Positions 54,409-62,897 of a stretch of 64,000 nt of DNA are shown piece after piece (the first letter of the stretch is position 1; each line of letters starts with the position of its first letter). The position numbers were made by a program, and so were the translations under genes. Location: the NCBI GenBank assembly GCA_937124965.1, contig CAKZLB010000005.1:124001-188000 (forward strand), given 5' to 3'. The stretch is from an uncultured Bacteroidota bacterium. Its GTDB lineage: Bacteria > Bacteroidota > Bacteroidia > NS11-12g > UBA9320. The notes under the pieces were generated by a model. The model searched no databases. It was not told the origin of the DNA and was given only the letters and a program-made list of their open reading frames with translations.

Positions 54409-54948
54409 ATGGAACCACGAAAAGTAATTTTATACATAAGCATGAGTGTTGATGGTTTTATCTCAACGCTAGATGATGATATCTCATGGCTCAATATAGT
54501 TCAGAACGGTGATGAAGATTATGGTTACGCCGCTTTCACAAAGGATGTTGACACGTATATTGTAGGCAGAACGACCTATGACGTTGTGGTTTCTTTGTGT
54601 GATGGAGTTTTCCCTCAAGCTTCAGACTATGATTGTTATATAATTACTCGTGATAAAAATAAACACGCTGAAGATGTTACATTTTATTCCGGTGATTTGA
54701 GTACTTTAATTCAACGGTTAAAGCAGCAACCCGGTAAAAACATTTACTGCGACGGAGGAAGCGAAATTGTCCGATTATTGATGGATGCAAATCTTATAGA
54801 TGAATATATCATATCGGTTATCCCCACAATACTTGGAGATGGAAAACGACTATTTAAAGGTGGAGTTAACGACATTAAACTTTCGCTTAAATCGTCAAAG
54901 CAATACGAGTCCGGATTAGTCCAATTACATTATGTTCGAAATACATAA
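54409..54948 (+). CDS. Dihydrofolate reductase-like (RibD C-terminal fold) protein
   Basis: 179 residues of the YyaP/YwjB class: ILYISMSVDGFISTLDDDIS at the N-terminus (NADPH-binding start), VDTYIVGRTTYDVVVS near residue 50, IYCDGGSEIVRLLMDANLID near 120, and VIPTILGDGKRLF near 140. These proteins resemble the RibD reductase domain but work on unknown substrates. It lies on the same strand 18 bases after the lipoprotein gene. Confidence 0.92.
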   Translation: MEPRKVILYISMSVDGFISTLDDDISWLNIVQNGDEDYGYAAFTKDVDTYIVGRTTYDVVVSLCDGVFPQASDYDCYIITRDKNKHAEDVTFYSGDLSTLIQRLKQQPGKNIYCDGGSEIVRLLMDANLIDEYIISVIPTILGDGKRLFKGGVNDIKLSLKSSKQYESGLVQLHYVRNT

Positions 54949-55006
54949 AATCACATTTACTATTTCTAGTATTACGGTATAAAATAACTTTACCCTAATA
55001 TAGATT

Positions 55007-56269
55007 ATGAAGTCTTACTTGACCAAAGCCCTTTCAAATAGCAAACGCTCTTTTTTTGTCCTTACCTTATTCATCGTTAGTTTAAGTCCTAACTTATACG
55101 CTCAGTGGGGTGCGACACACACGTTTAACTTTAGTTTAACTGATACCATTACAGGATTGTCAACGATCGAAGAGTTTGAGTATTTGAAAGCAAAGTCTGG
55201 AAATAATACGTTAAAAATAAAAAGTAAAGCAGCAACCTACCTCATATCTGCTGGAGAACACGATGAAGTTACATTTGACTCCGGAATTATACATATTGAT
55301 TATTTCACAACACGACAATCAAGTAATTTAAGTCTCAAAATAACTCGAGTTTGGGAGGATAATGAAGCAGCTTTCATTTTAGATATTTACAAGCTTAACG
55401 ACAACGATTATTGTGATTTGTTTTGGGCTGAAGGAGAAAAAAGTGTCAATCTAGGATTTGGCAAAAACATTCAGCATTACTACTATATTGTTCCAAATCA
55501 CAAACGATTTGGTCGAGACATCACATGTTTCGTAAACAAAAAGTGCCAACCCAATTGGACGCTGACGAAATCAGGTGAGACCTATTACGCCAAAAAATAT
55601 AAAAATACTGTAGATCGAAAAGTATTTAGATTAAGGCAACTAGCCGATAGTCTAATTAAAACGCGATTCTTAGAAAACACATTCAATCATTTGTTTGAAT
55701 TGGACTGTGAGAGAGGAATTTACAGTCGGTTTATACCTCCAACTTGTGAAATAAAAAATGACTCAACGATTTATGCGATTGAACAAACGTATAAATTTAA
55801 AGAAAGCCACAGAGACACATCATTTAGACTGAAGGTTTTCGCCACATTTCAAGGAAACCAAGCCTATTTTACAAATCATTATTTACATGAACGTTTATAT
55901 GGTTTAGGTGATTTTACATTTTTGACGAAAGAAGAGATAACTCGATACGCAAAAAATAAGTATCCGCAATTTGACTTTGCAAAAGATGTAAATGGTAACA
56001 TTCAAGTGAATTTGGCTTACCTACATAAATACCCTATTAGTCAATACCCTCGATACGATCAAGAGCCATTGGTTCATCGAAACCCTCAACAACAACGAAC
56101 TGATAAACCTGAGTGGACAGGCATGTTTGCCTATGTTTTTCAATCGAATGAAAATAATGGCGGGACGTCTAATAAATACTGGATTTGTCGAAAGGTGATG
56201 TATTTCTATGCGTATACACCAAAATTACTTGTCGAAGTTGAATCCTGTTATGATTTAACAGATGAATAA
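55007..56269 (+). CDS. Large exported hypothetical protein
   Basis: 420 residues with an atypical N-terminus (19 charged residues, then SFFVLTLFIVSLSPNLYAQ, a plausible signal peptide). The mature part is mixed alpha/beta with several Cys (DYCDLFWAE; ITCFVNKKCQPNW; FELDCERGIY) and many aromatic residues. No motif recognised. The neighbouring genes do not suggest a pathway. Confidence 0.75.
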   Translation: MKSYLTKALSNSKRSFFVLTLFIVSLSPNLYAQWGATHTFNFSLTDTITGLSTIEEFEYLKAKSGNNTLKIKSKAATYLISAGEHDEVTFDSGIIHIDYFTTRQSSNLSLKITRVWEDNEAAFILDIYKLNDNDYCDLFWAEGEKSVNLGFGKNIQHYYYIVPNHKRFGRDITCFVNKKCQPNWTLTKSGETYYAKKYKNTVDRKVFRLRQLADSLIKTRFLENTFNHLFELDCERGIYSRFIPPTCEIKNDSTIYAIEQTYKFKESHRDTSFRLKVFATFQGNQAYFTNHYLHERLYGLGDFTFLTKEEITRYAKNKYPQFDFAKDVNGNIQVNLAYLHKYPISQYPRYDQEPLVHRNPQQQRTDKPEWTGMFAYVFQSNENNGGTSNKYWICRKVMYFYAYTPKLLVEVESCYDLTDE

Positions 56270-56372
56270 ATAGTTCGCTCAAAACATGGAGCCGTATTTA
56301 AGGGATAAAATAACAATCCAAGGCACTTCCTTGCGGGCTTAACTTCTAATTCTTATCATCGTAAAAAAAAAT

Positions 56373-56744
56373 ATGAATTTAGGTGCCTTTTCTGTTAGTC
56401 TTAGTGTTAAAGACTTACAAAAATCTATAGCCTTTTATGGGAACTTGGGGTTTACCGTGTTTGCAGGCGACCAAACCAAACATTATGTAATCATGAAAAA
56501 TGGGAATGCATTGGTTGGATTGTTTCAAGGAATGTTTGAAAACAATATACTCACGTTCAATCCTGGATGGGATGAAAACGCCAATTCTCTTGAATCGTTT
56601 GACGATGTACGAACCATTCAAAAATCTGTTAAAAAAGCGGGCATAAAACTCGAGACAGAAGCAGATGAGACGACTGAAGGACCTGCAAGTTTTGTTGTAA
56701 TTGATCCTGATGGTAACGCTATTTTAGTTGATCAACATGTATAA
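56373..56744 (+). CDS. VOC-family (glyoxalase-like) protein
   Basis: 123 residues, one VOC fold: AFSVSLSVKDLQKSIAFYGN at the N-terminus, FTVFAGDQTKHYVIMKNGN in the middle, and GPASFVVIDPDGNAILVDQH at the end, giving the paired beta-alpha-beta-beta-beta modules. Family members range from glyoxalase I to antibiotic-resistance and degradation enzymes; the substrate here is unknown. Confidence 0.92.
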   Translation: MNLGAFSVSLSVKDLQKSIAFYGNLGFTVFAGDQTKHYVIMKNGNALVGLFQGMFENNILTFNPGWDENANSLESFDDVRTIQKSVKKAGIKLETEADETTEGPASFVVIDPDGNAILVDQHV

Positions 56745-56772
56745 AGGTTGTATGAATATGGTTTTAAAACTT

Positions 56773-57474
56773 ATGAAGAAAAATACGTTCGTATATCTTA
56801 TAATTTCATTGCTTGCCATTAGTTGTAATCAAGAATCAAATACAAATGATTCCTCTATAGAAGAGGAAGCACAGTCACCTGCAGAAGAGATTGATTCAAC
56901 AAAAAAATTGTTGTTTTCAACCGCAACAGTAAACAATGGATTACCCGTTTTAATCGGAGAATCAGATAGCACAGTGCCTACGTTTAATGAGGATGAATGG
57001 AGACAAATAGAGTTTATTTCTAAAGACTTTGTTACAGAAATTGATAGCGAGTTTGTTGGCATTCGCAACATTTACGACAATAAATCCTTTAAAGGCGGCA
57101 CTTATATGTCATTTACAGATGTTGCTGTACGAACTCTCATTCCGAAACCAATAAACATTTCATATGCTAAATTGCTCAAAACCTTTAAACAAAACGACAA
57201 AGAACTTCAGCCTATTGGGATGTATCAAAATGAGGGGACCGTTGCAAACAGCTTTAGTTTTAAATTGAAAGGATTGACATTTTACGGAATAAAAGAGTCC
57301 TCGGGGAATGTTAATACGTTTTGCATTTTTGGTGCAGAAACCCCAGAAAGTATAAAGACAAACTTGCCTTTGCTCTCAAACTTTTTAAAATCTGAAAACT
57401 TGTATTTAGTAGACTGGCGTGCCGTGAACAGATACGATGAAAAGACGATATTAACGGACCTTCTTCGGGAGTAG
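56773..57474 (+). CDS. Hypothetical lipoprotein
   Basis: 233 residues from the ATG at 56773 (KKNTFVYLIISLLAISC, Cys at residue 18). The upstream in-frame readings lack a signal. Acidic linker (NDSSIEEEAQSPAEEIDS), then a beta-rich domain with GGTYMSFTDVAVRTLIPK. The C-terminus is well conserved-looking (SENLYLVDWRAVNRYDE) but unrecognised. Its start lies 26 bases after the VOC gene stop. Confidence 0.75.
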   Translation: MKKNTFVYLIISLLAISCNQESNTNDSSIEEEAQSPAEEIDSTKKLLFSTATVNNGLPVLIGESDSTVPTFNEDEWRQIEFISKDFVTEIDSEFVGIRNIYDNKSFKGGTYMSFTDVAVRTLIPKPINISYAKLLKTFKQNDKELQPIGMYQNEGTVANSFSFKLKGLTFYGIKESSGNVNTFCIFGAETPESIKTNLPLLSNFLKSENLYLVDWRAVNRYDEKTILTDLLRE

Positions 57475-57571
57475 CTTATTTCATAGTTTTTATTGTGACT
57501 ACGGATTGCAAGTATCTGTTTCGCTTGAAGTATATAAGTGAGATTTGACAGATATCTTTTTTACAAAATAC

Positions 57572-57579
57572 TATTTTTG
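57572..57579 (+). promoter_or_regulatory. Bacteroidota -7 promoter box for the M3 peptidase gene
   Basis: TATTTTTG matches TAnnTTTG, 31 bases before the ATG at 57611. A TTTG at 57544-57547 could be the -33 element, but the spacing is slightly long. Confidence 0.45.
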
Positions 57580-57610
57580 ACGAATACTAAAATTATCACA
57601 ATCAAAACGT

Positions 57611-59653
57611 ATGAATCCTTTTTTTGCTGACTACTCCACACCTTTTAGTTCAATTCCTTTTAATAAAATAAAGCTCGAACATTATAAACCCGCTGTTGAA
57701 CAGGGAATCACAAAAGCAAAAGAAGAAATTGACCTTATTGTCAAAAATGTATCTCCTCCAACTTTTGAAAATACCATTGTAGCTTTAGAAAGCTCTGGTG
57801 AGTTATTAGACAAAGTTACAAACGCATTTTTCAATTTAAACTCTGCAGAAACAAGTCCTGAAATGCAGGCCTTAGCTCAGGATTTATCTCCAATACTCAC
57901 GGCATTTAGAAATGATGTGATGATGAATGAACTATTGTTTGTTCGCGTAAAACACGTTCACAAACACAAAAATGAGTATGATTCGTTGACCAACGAGCAG
58001 AAAATGTTGCTCGACAACACCTATAAGAGTTTTGTACGCAATGGTGCAAATCTTAACCAAGATCAGCAAACGAAACTTCGTGAAATTGACAATGCTCTCT
58101 CAAAAGCGTCATTAACGTTTGGTGAAAATGTTTTAAAAGAAAGCAATGCTTTCGAAATGCATCTTACAGATGAAAAAGATTTAGACGGTTTGCCTGAAGG
58201 AATAAAAGATGCCGCAAAAGCAACCGCCGAGCAGAAAGGTAAAGAAGGATGGTTAATAACTCTTGATTACCCAAGCTATATTCCTTTCATGACTTATAGC
58301 ACAAATCGCAAACTTCGAGAAAAACTTTACAAAGCGTTTAGCTCAAAAGCATTTGCTGATAATGATCAAAACAATACAACCATTATCAATGAGTTGGTAA
58401 AACTACGAAGTGACCGAGCCAAGTTATTGGGATACGACAGTCATGCTGATTTTGTGTTAGAAGAACGTATGGCAAAAACACCACAAAACGTTTTTGAATT
58501 TTTAAACGACATCCAAGAAAAAGCGCTGCCATTTGCAAAAAATGAATTTAATGATTTATCTGAATATGCCCGTAAGCTCGATGGCCTTGAAAACTTTGAA
58601 AAATGGGACTCTGCGTTTTATTCAGAAAAACTAAAAAAGGAAAAGTTTGATATTGACGATGAGTTATTGCGGCCTTATTTTAAACTTGAAAATGTGATAC
58701 AAGGAGTATTTAAAACAGCGAATAAACTCTTTGGTTTAACTTTTAATCGTGCAGATGGTATAGATTTATATCACCAAGATGTGGAAACATATGACGTTAC
58801 AGACTCTTCAGGGAATCATATTGCTCTTTTTTACGCTGACTTTTTTCCACGACCAGGTAAGCGTCAAGGAGCGTGGATGACTTCGTTTCGATCACAAAAA
58901 ATAAAAAATGGCGAAGACCAAAGGCCACACGTTTCTATCGTATGTAACTTCACAAAACCGACAGATAAAAAGCCTTCACTTTTGACATTTAATGAAGTAA
59001 CGACGTTATTTCATGAGTTTGGACATGCGCTCCACGGAATGCTTGCAAATGGCACATATGCAAGCTTAAGTGGTACAAGTGTTTATTGGGATTTTGTTGA
59101 ATTACCCTCCCAATTGATGGAGAATTGGTGTTATGAAAAAGAGTGTTTAGATCTTTTTGCAACACATTACGAAACCAACGAACCCATTCCTCAAGAGTAC
59201 ATTGACAAGATTAAAGAGTCTGCCAACTTTATGAGTGGCATGGCAACCATCCGACAAATAAGTCTTGGTAAAATTGACATGGGATGGCATTCACATCAAA
59301 TGGATGGAAATGTTGATGTTAAAGCGTACGAAACGGAATTAATCGAAGGTTTAGACTTTTATCCAGCAGTTCGTGAATCCTGCACAAGTACGTCGTTTTC
59401 ACACATTTTTCAAGGTGGATATTCCAGCGGATACTATAGCTATAAGTGGGCGGAGGTGTTGGATGCCGATGCGTTTGAAGCCTTTCAGGAAGCAGGTATC
59501 TTTGATAAAGCAACAGCCGATTCGTTTAAAAAGAACATTCTTTCGGCGGGAGGATCAGAACATCCTTCTGTTTTGTACAAACGATTTAGAGGAAGAGATG
59601 CTACCCCGGATGCTTTGTTAAAGCGTGCGGGTTTGGTACCAAACCAAGCGTAA
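57611..59653 (+). CDS. M3-family oligopeptidase (Dcp/OpdA-like)
   Basis: 680-residue cytoplasmic zinc peptidase. The zinc site HEFGHALHG (in TLFHEFGHALHGMLA, about residue 468) and the downstream FVELPSQLMENWCYEKECLD with the third ligand glutamate are intact. The N-terminal half is helical (NTIVALESSGELLDKVTNAF). It degrades short peptides; Dcp removes dipeptides from C-termini, OpdA is an endo-oligopeptidase, and the sequence alone does not decide between them. There is no signal peptide (MNPFFADYSTPF). Confidence 0.95.
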   Translation: MNPFFADYSTPFSSIPFNKIKLEHYKPAVEQGITKAKEEIDLIVKNVSPPTFENTIVALESSGELLDKVTNAFFNLNSAETSPEMQALAQDLSPILTAFRNDVMMNELLFVRVKHVHKHKNEYDSLTNEQKMLLDNTYKSFVRNGANLNQDQQTKLREIDNALSKASLTFGENVLKESNAFEMHLTDEKDLDGLPEGIKDAAKATAEQKGKEGWLITLDYPSYIPFMTYSTNRKLREKLYKAFSSKAFADNDQNNTTIINELVKLRSDRAKLLGYDSHADFVLEERMAKTPQNVFEFLNDIQEKALPFAKNEFNDLSEYARKLDGLENFEKWDSAFYSEKLKKEKFDIDDELLRPYFKLENVIQGVFKTANKLFGLTFNRADGIDLYHQDVETYDVTDSSGNHIALFYADFFPRPGKRQGAWMTSFRSQKIKNGEDQRPHVSIVCNFTKPTDKKPSLLTFNEVTTLFHEFGHALHGMLANGTYASLSGTSVYWDFVELPSQLMENWCYEKECLDLFATHYETNEPIPQEYIDKIKESANFMSGMATIRQISLGKIDMGWHSHQMDGNVDVKAYETELIEGLDFYPAVRESCTSTSFSHIFQGGYSSGYYSYKWAEVLDADAFEAFQEAGIFDKATADSFKKNILSAGGSEHPSVLYKRFRGRDATPDALLKRAGLVPNQA

Positions 59654-59750
59654 TATTCCGCAGAAGTCAGCAGAATTGAACCGTATGAAGAGTCCAAAAA
59701 AAATAATGCTTTTTTTAAAGTAATATTGGGTAATAGTCGTCTACCCAATT

Positions 59751-60326
59751 ATGAAGGCGTCTATTCACACGGAAATGGCTGACGAGAAACGGAATAAACT
59801 TACTGATGTAATTAAGGAATACGGGAATCAAATTTCTAGGTTTATTCGGTCGAAAGTTCCCAATTCAGAAGACGCAAAAGATATCTTACAAGATGTATGG
59901 TATCAGTTTAGTCGAGTAACCAATATTGACGAAATCGAGAGTGTAAGTGGCTGGTTGTATAATGTTTCGAGAAACAGAATCACCGATAATTATCGAAAGA
60001 AAAAGCCTGAATCTATTGAAAACTTCAAATTAGATGACGACGAAAGTTCCTTTTCGTTCAAAGACATCTTACTCATCGACGATTCTAATAATCCAGAGCT
60101 AGCATTTTTTAAAGAAGTGTTTTGGACTGAACTAATAGCTGCGCTAGAAGAACTTCCAGAAAAACAAAAAGACGTATTTGTCTTGAATGAAATTGAAGAC
60201 CTTACCCTTCAAGAAATTGCAGATCAAAAAAGTGAAAACTTAAAAACAATTATTAGTCGTAAAGGATACGCAGTCAAACATTTACGAAAGAAGTTAAACT
60301 ATTTATATAAAGAATTATACACGTAA
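59751..60326 (+). CDS. ECF-type RNA polymerase sigma factor
   Basis: 191 residues. Region 2: QISRFIRSKVPNSEDAKDIL and QDVWYQFSRVTNIDEIESVS, followed by GWLYNVSRNRITDNYRKKKP. Region 4: ALEELPEKQKDVFVLNEIED and LTLQEIADQKSENLKTIISR. No anti-sigma factor with a classical zinc domain is adjacent; instead small membrane proteins follow (12 bases downstream). Start at 59751 chosen by longest frame; the ATG at 59775 is an alternative. Confidence 0.93.
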   Translation: MKASIHTEMADEKRNKLTDVIKEYGNQISRFIRSKVPNSEDAKDILQDVWYQFSRVTNIDEIESVSGWLYNVSRNRITDNYRKKKPESIENFKLDDDESSFSFKDILLIDDSNNPELAFFKEVFWTELIAALEELPEKQKDVFVLNEIEDLTLQEIADQKSENLKTIISRKGYAVKHLRKKLNYLYKELYT

Positions 60327-60337
60327 AAAAAGAAACT

Positions 60338-60664
60338 ATGAACGACAGAATGAATAACAAATGGAGTATAAAAAAACCAATCATCGTTTTATTTTTTATT
60401 GCAGGAATTGGGATTCTTGTTTACCTGATTATGCTGCTTTGGAATGCCATTCTACCGGATGTTATCGGTGTTAATAAAGTCAATTATTGGCAAATGTTTG
60501 GAATACTGATTTTGAGTAAAATATTATTTGGTGGCTCCAAATTTGGTTCTTCTCACAAACGAAAAAGTAGACACAAAAAAGTGAAAGAGAAACTCATGAA
60601 CATGAGTGAGGAAGAAAAAGAAGCTTTTAAGTCAGAAATGAAATCACGATGGGATAAATGTTAA
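60338..60664 (+). CDS. Small membrane protein of the sigma-factor cluster
   Basis: 108 residues. Two hydrophobic segments (KPIIVLFFIAGIGILVYLIM; YWQMFGILILSKILFGGS) then a Lys/Arg-rich cytoplasmic stretch (HKRKSRHKKVKEKLM) and an acidic helix ending MSEEEKEAFKSEMKSRWDKC. The C-terminal pattern is shared with the product of the gene at 61222. It is probably cotranscribed with the sigma factor. A role as membrane-bound anti-sigma-like regulator is inference. The 434-bp element is inserted 12 bases after its stop. Confidence 0.78.
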   Translation: MNDRMNNKWSIKKPIIVLFFIAGIGILVYLIMLLWNAILPDVIGVNKVNYWQMFGILILSKILFGGSKFGSSHKRKSRHKKVKEKLMNMSEEEKEAFKSEMKSRWDKC

Positions 60665-60675
60665 AAACGTTATAA

Positions 60676-61109
60676 CCTGAGTTCGATTATTATTTATGGT
60701 TTAGAACGCTAGGAAATAGTGATTGTCGACTAAAATTTATGTAGCAATAGCGGGCTATTTCAAATAAGTTTTAGGAAGAGAAGCGCTTTTTCCTTGTGAA
60801 ATAAGTATGTGTTGTTCCATAAAACCCAATATACTTCGTTGGATTTGATTGATTAAACCCGAATTGTGTATTAGTACTTCGTAGTGAGAGTTAAAAGCCC
60901 AATAAAATCAAGGCTTTTGTCGATTTTAGCATAGTTACCACTATGGTGAATGAGAAAAAGCCAGAGCAACGTTTGATTTTGCAGGGATTTTCTCTCGTAA
61001 TAGATTTACTAATGCATAATTTGGGTTCAACCCGCTAAATCTTCACAAAACCGCCTTGTCTATTGACTTTTATGAAATGCTAAACCTATAAAGAAGAATG
61101 GAACTCAGG
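60676..61109 (-). mobile_element. Non-autonomous element with inverted ends, copy 2 (434 bp)
   Basis: Perfect 9-bp inverted ends, CCTGAGTTC (60676-60684) and GAACTCAGG (61101-61109). Read on the minus strand, it carries the same end segments as the 130-bp copy plus about 300 extra bases: one ~150-base block inserted after TTTAGCGGG, and another before the final ATAATAATC. No transposase-sized frame is visible, and I find no target duplication (flanks TTATAA and TTTATA only loosely agree). It is inserted between a gene and what was probably its terminator. Confidence 0.75.
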
Positions 61110-61125
61110 TTTATACCTTTTTAAG

Positions 61126-61160
61126 AAAGACTTGTCAGACGACAGGTCTTTTTTTTTTTG
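61126..61160 (+). terminator. Rho-independent terminator (displaced by element)
   Basis: Stem AAAGACTTGTC (61126-61136) with GACAGGTCTTT (61141-61151), one G-U pair, a four-base loop and a long T run. It probably served the sigma-factor operon; the 434-bp element lies between it and the last gene. Confidence 0.85.
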
Positions 61161-61221
61161 AAATATTTTAAAGTAAAATCTGTGTTGATTCGTCTACAAG
61201 AATAGAACAACAATATAAAAC

Positions 61222-61503
61222 ATGAACACATCAATTTTTAGAACTATCGCCATTGGAGCACTCGTTGGACTCCTATTTTTTGTGGCTTTTCGAGTAGTAA
61301 TTGTATTTGCAATTCTTGGGCTAATTTTCAAACTGTCTGGTAAAGGTAGGATGAAAAAACAGCATTGGAAAGACCGCAAACTTGCTTACGTTGAGAACAT
61401 TCGGAACATGAATGATGACGAGTTTGAGCAGTTTAAATCGAATGCAAACCATCACTACTGTCATTCCTATTATTCAACGACTAAATCAAATGAAGCGTCA
61501 TGA
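61222..61503 (+). CDS. Small membrane protein, distant paralogue in the sigma-factor cluster
   Basis: 93 residues. One long hydrophobic region (TIAIGALVGLLFFVAFRVVI, then FAILGLIFKL) followed by a basic patch (GRMKKQHWKDRK) and a helix NMNDDEFEQFKSN that parallels the MSEEEKEAFKSE segment of the gene at 60338. The tail is His/Tyr-rich. Its stop overlaps the next start by one ATGA. Function unknown. Confidence 0.75.
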   Translation: MNTSIFRTIAIGALVGLLFFVAFRVVIVFAILGLIFKLSGKGRMKKQHWKDRKLAYVENIRNMNDDEFEQFKSNANHHYCHSYYSTTKSNEAS

Positions 61504-61640
61504 AAAAGAAAAGAAACCACATAATCCTAGGATTTATAATCGCTCTGTTCACGTTTGGGTCTCTCTCGGTGATTCGAGCAAAGCACTATCATCATCACTA
61601 TAAACATAAAACAGCCTCTTGTCAAACTGATCGAACATAG
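61500..61640 (+). CDS. Small His-rich exported or membrane peptide
   Basis: 46 codons; ATG at 61500 overlaps the previous stop (ATGA). A single hydrophobic helix (NHIILGFIIALFTFGSLSVI) is preceded by KKKR and followed by a His-rich tail (HYHHHYKHK) and one Cys. The overlap and the terminator directly after the stop support a real gene. A metal-binding role is inference. Confidence 0.6.
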   Translation: MKKKRNHIILGFIIALFTFGSLSVIRAKHYHHHYKHKTASCQTDRT

Positions 61641-61643
61641 ACC

Positions 61644-61669
61644 AAAGCACTTCCAATGGAGGTGCTTTT
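61644..61669 (+). terminator. Rho-independent terminator of the small-protein pair
   Basis: Stem AAAGCACTTCC (61644-61654) with GGAGGTGCTTT (61658-61668), one G-U pair and a three-base loop, followed by a short T run. Confidence 0.8.
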
Positions 61670-61827
61670 ATGTTTAAGAACTGGTTATATAATCGTGTTC
61701 AAAACCGCATTTATCCAAATATTTCGCCATTCTACACAAACAAATACATCATCTAATAGACTGTTTTGAAACTTCACAACTTTCTACGTTCTTGATTATA
61801 TCTTGCACTCTGATATATGATATACGT

Positions 61828-62247
61828 ATGAAAAAACTATTTCCACTTTTAGCAATTATGCTCGTAGCCTTTGCCGCTTGTAAAGACGACGACACCTCTA
61901 CCACTCCAGAACCTGAATTGACAACCGCTCAAAAAATTCAGCATAAATGGAATATCGACAATATTATCGACATTAATTATAATGGACAAACAACAACTGT
62001 AGAGTCAAGAGACACGTTTCCGCCAGTTACAGGTGATTATATTCATTTCTTAGCAAATAATACCGCTGAGTTCAAGTTTGATGGTGATACAGACGATGTA
62101 GACTATAAGATTGTAAACGATCAAACACTAGAGTTTGACGGAGATGTATTCACGATTGTAACATTGACAGAATCTTTGTTTGTATTTAGATATGAAGACC
62201 GCGCGAGCGACCCATATTACGACAATTACGTCTATTTGTCCCGATAA
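61828..62247 (+). CDS. Lipocalin-like lipoprotein
   Basis: 139 residues from the ATG at 61828 (MKKLFPLLAIMLVAFAAC, Cys at residue 18, then KDDD). The mature part follows the Bacteroidota lipocalin-like layout: LTTAQKIQHKWNIDNIID, then a beta-rich run (DYIHFLANNTAEFKFDGD) and a closing strand segment FVFRYEDRAS. A small ligand-binding or structural lipoprotein, function unknown. Confidence 0.8.
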   Translation: MKKLFPLLAIMLVAFAACKDDDTSTTPEPELTTAQKIQHKWNIDNIIDINYNGQTTTVESRDTFPPVTGDYIHFLANNTAEFKFDGDTDDVDYKIVNDQTLEFDGDVFTIVTLTESLFVFRYEDRASDPYYDNYVYLSR

Positions 62248-62290
62248 AGATTTTTAACGTTGTGCTGTTGGCACAATTGACACTCTAATT

Positions 62291-62327
62291 AAAAAGTCGT
62301 TGAAGTTGATTCAGCGACTTTTTTTTT
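62291..62327 (+). terminator. Rho-independent terminator
   Basis: Stem AAAAAGTCGTTGAA (62291-62304) with TTCAGCGACTTTTT (62310-62323), one G-U pair and a five-base loop, ending in a T run. Confidence 0.85.
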
Positions 62328-62423
62328 GCATTTTTTCTATAGACAAATTACACAGTAAAACCTGCCAATTATCAGTAATCTACAACAATTTGGTTAGTAC
62401 TTTCGAGTCCTTCGTTCAAAAAG

Positions 62424-62897
62424 ATGGCACCAACAAAAGACATGTTCTCACCTATTAATGTGCTGGTTGATGAGCTAAATACAACCGTTTCTAAATTCAT
62501 CTCATTCTTCGAAAATGACTTCAATTTCTCAGTCATGATTTATGATAAATGGAGCGCAAAAGACGTGTTAGGTCACATCGTTTTTTGGCATGAAAGTTTT
62601 GCAAAAAACGTCACAGATTTAGCGTTACATATCAAGCCATCTCCTCTTCGTGGCAAGCTCTCAAAGGTAAATGAACTAAGTGTCGACAGCACACGAAATG
62701 TTACAATCTCTGAACTTTTGAATCGTTTAAGCCATGCTCAATCGTTGATCGAAACACATATTACAAGTAACTCAATTTCTTTAATTCCCTATAAAATTGG
62801 GTCACGTCCATACTCTGCTCAAGAACACCTCATGGTTGTAAATCGTCATATCCAAAAACACTTATTTCATTTAACTAAAAAATACCAAAATGCCTAG
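62424..62897 (+). CDS. DinB/ClbS-like four-helix bundle protein
   Basis: 157 residues with helices matching the DinB-like fold: LVDELNTTVSKFISFFENDF, WSAKDVLGHIVFWHESFAKN (His near the first metal position), and SAQEHLMVVNRHIQKHLFHL at the C-terminus (second and third His). The fold usually binds a metal through three His; members modify small thiols or protect against electrophiles. It overlaps the next gene by 8 bases. Weaker match to ClbS than its neighbour. Confidence 0.75.
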   Translation: MAPTKDMFSPINVLVDELNTTVSKFISFFENDFNFSVMIYDKWSAKDVLGHIVFWHESFAKNVTDLALHIKPSPLRGKLSKVNELSVDSTRNVTISELLNRLSHAQSLIETHITSNSISLIPYKIGSRPYSAQEHLMVVNRHIQKHLFHLTKKYQNA

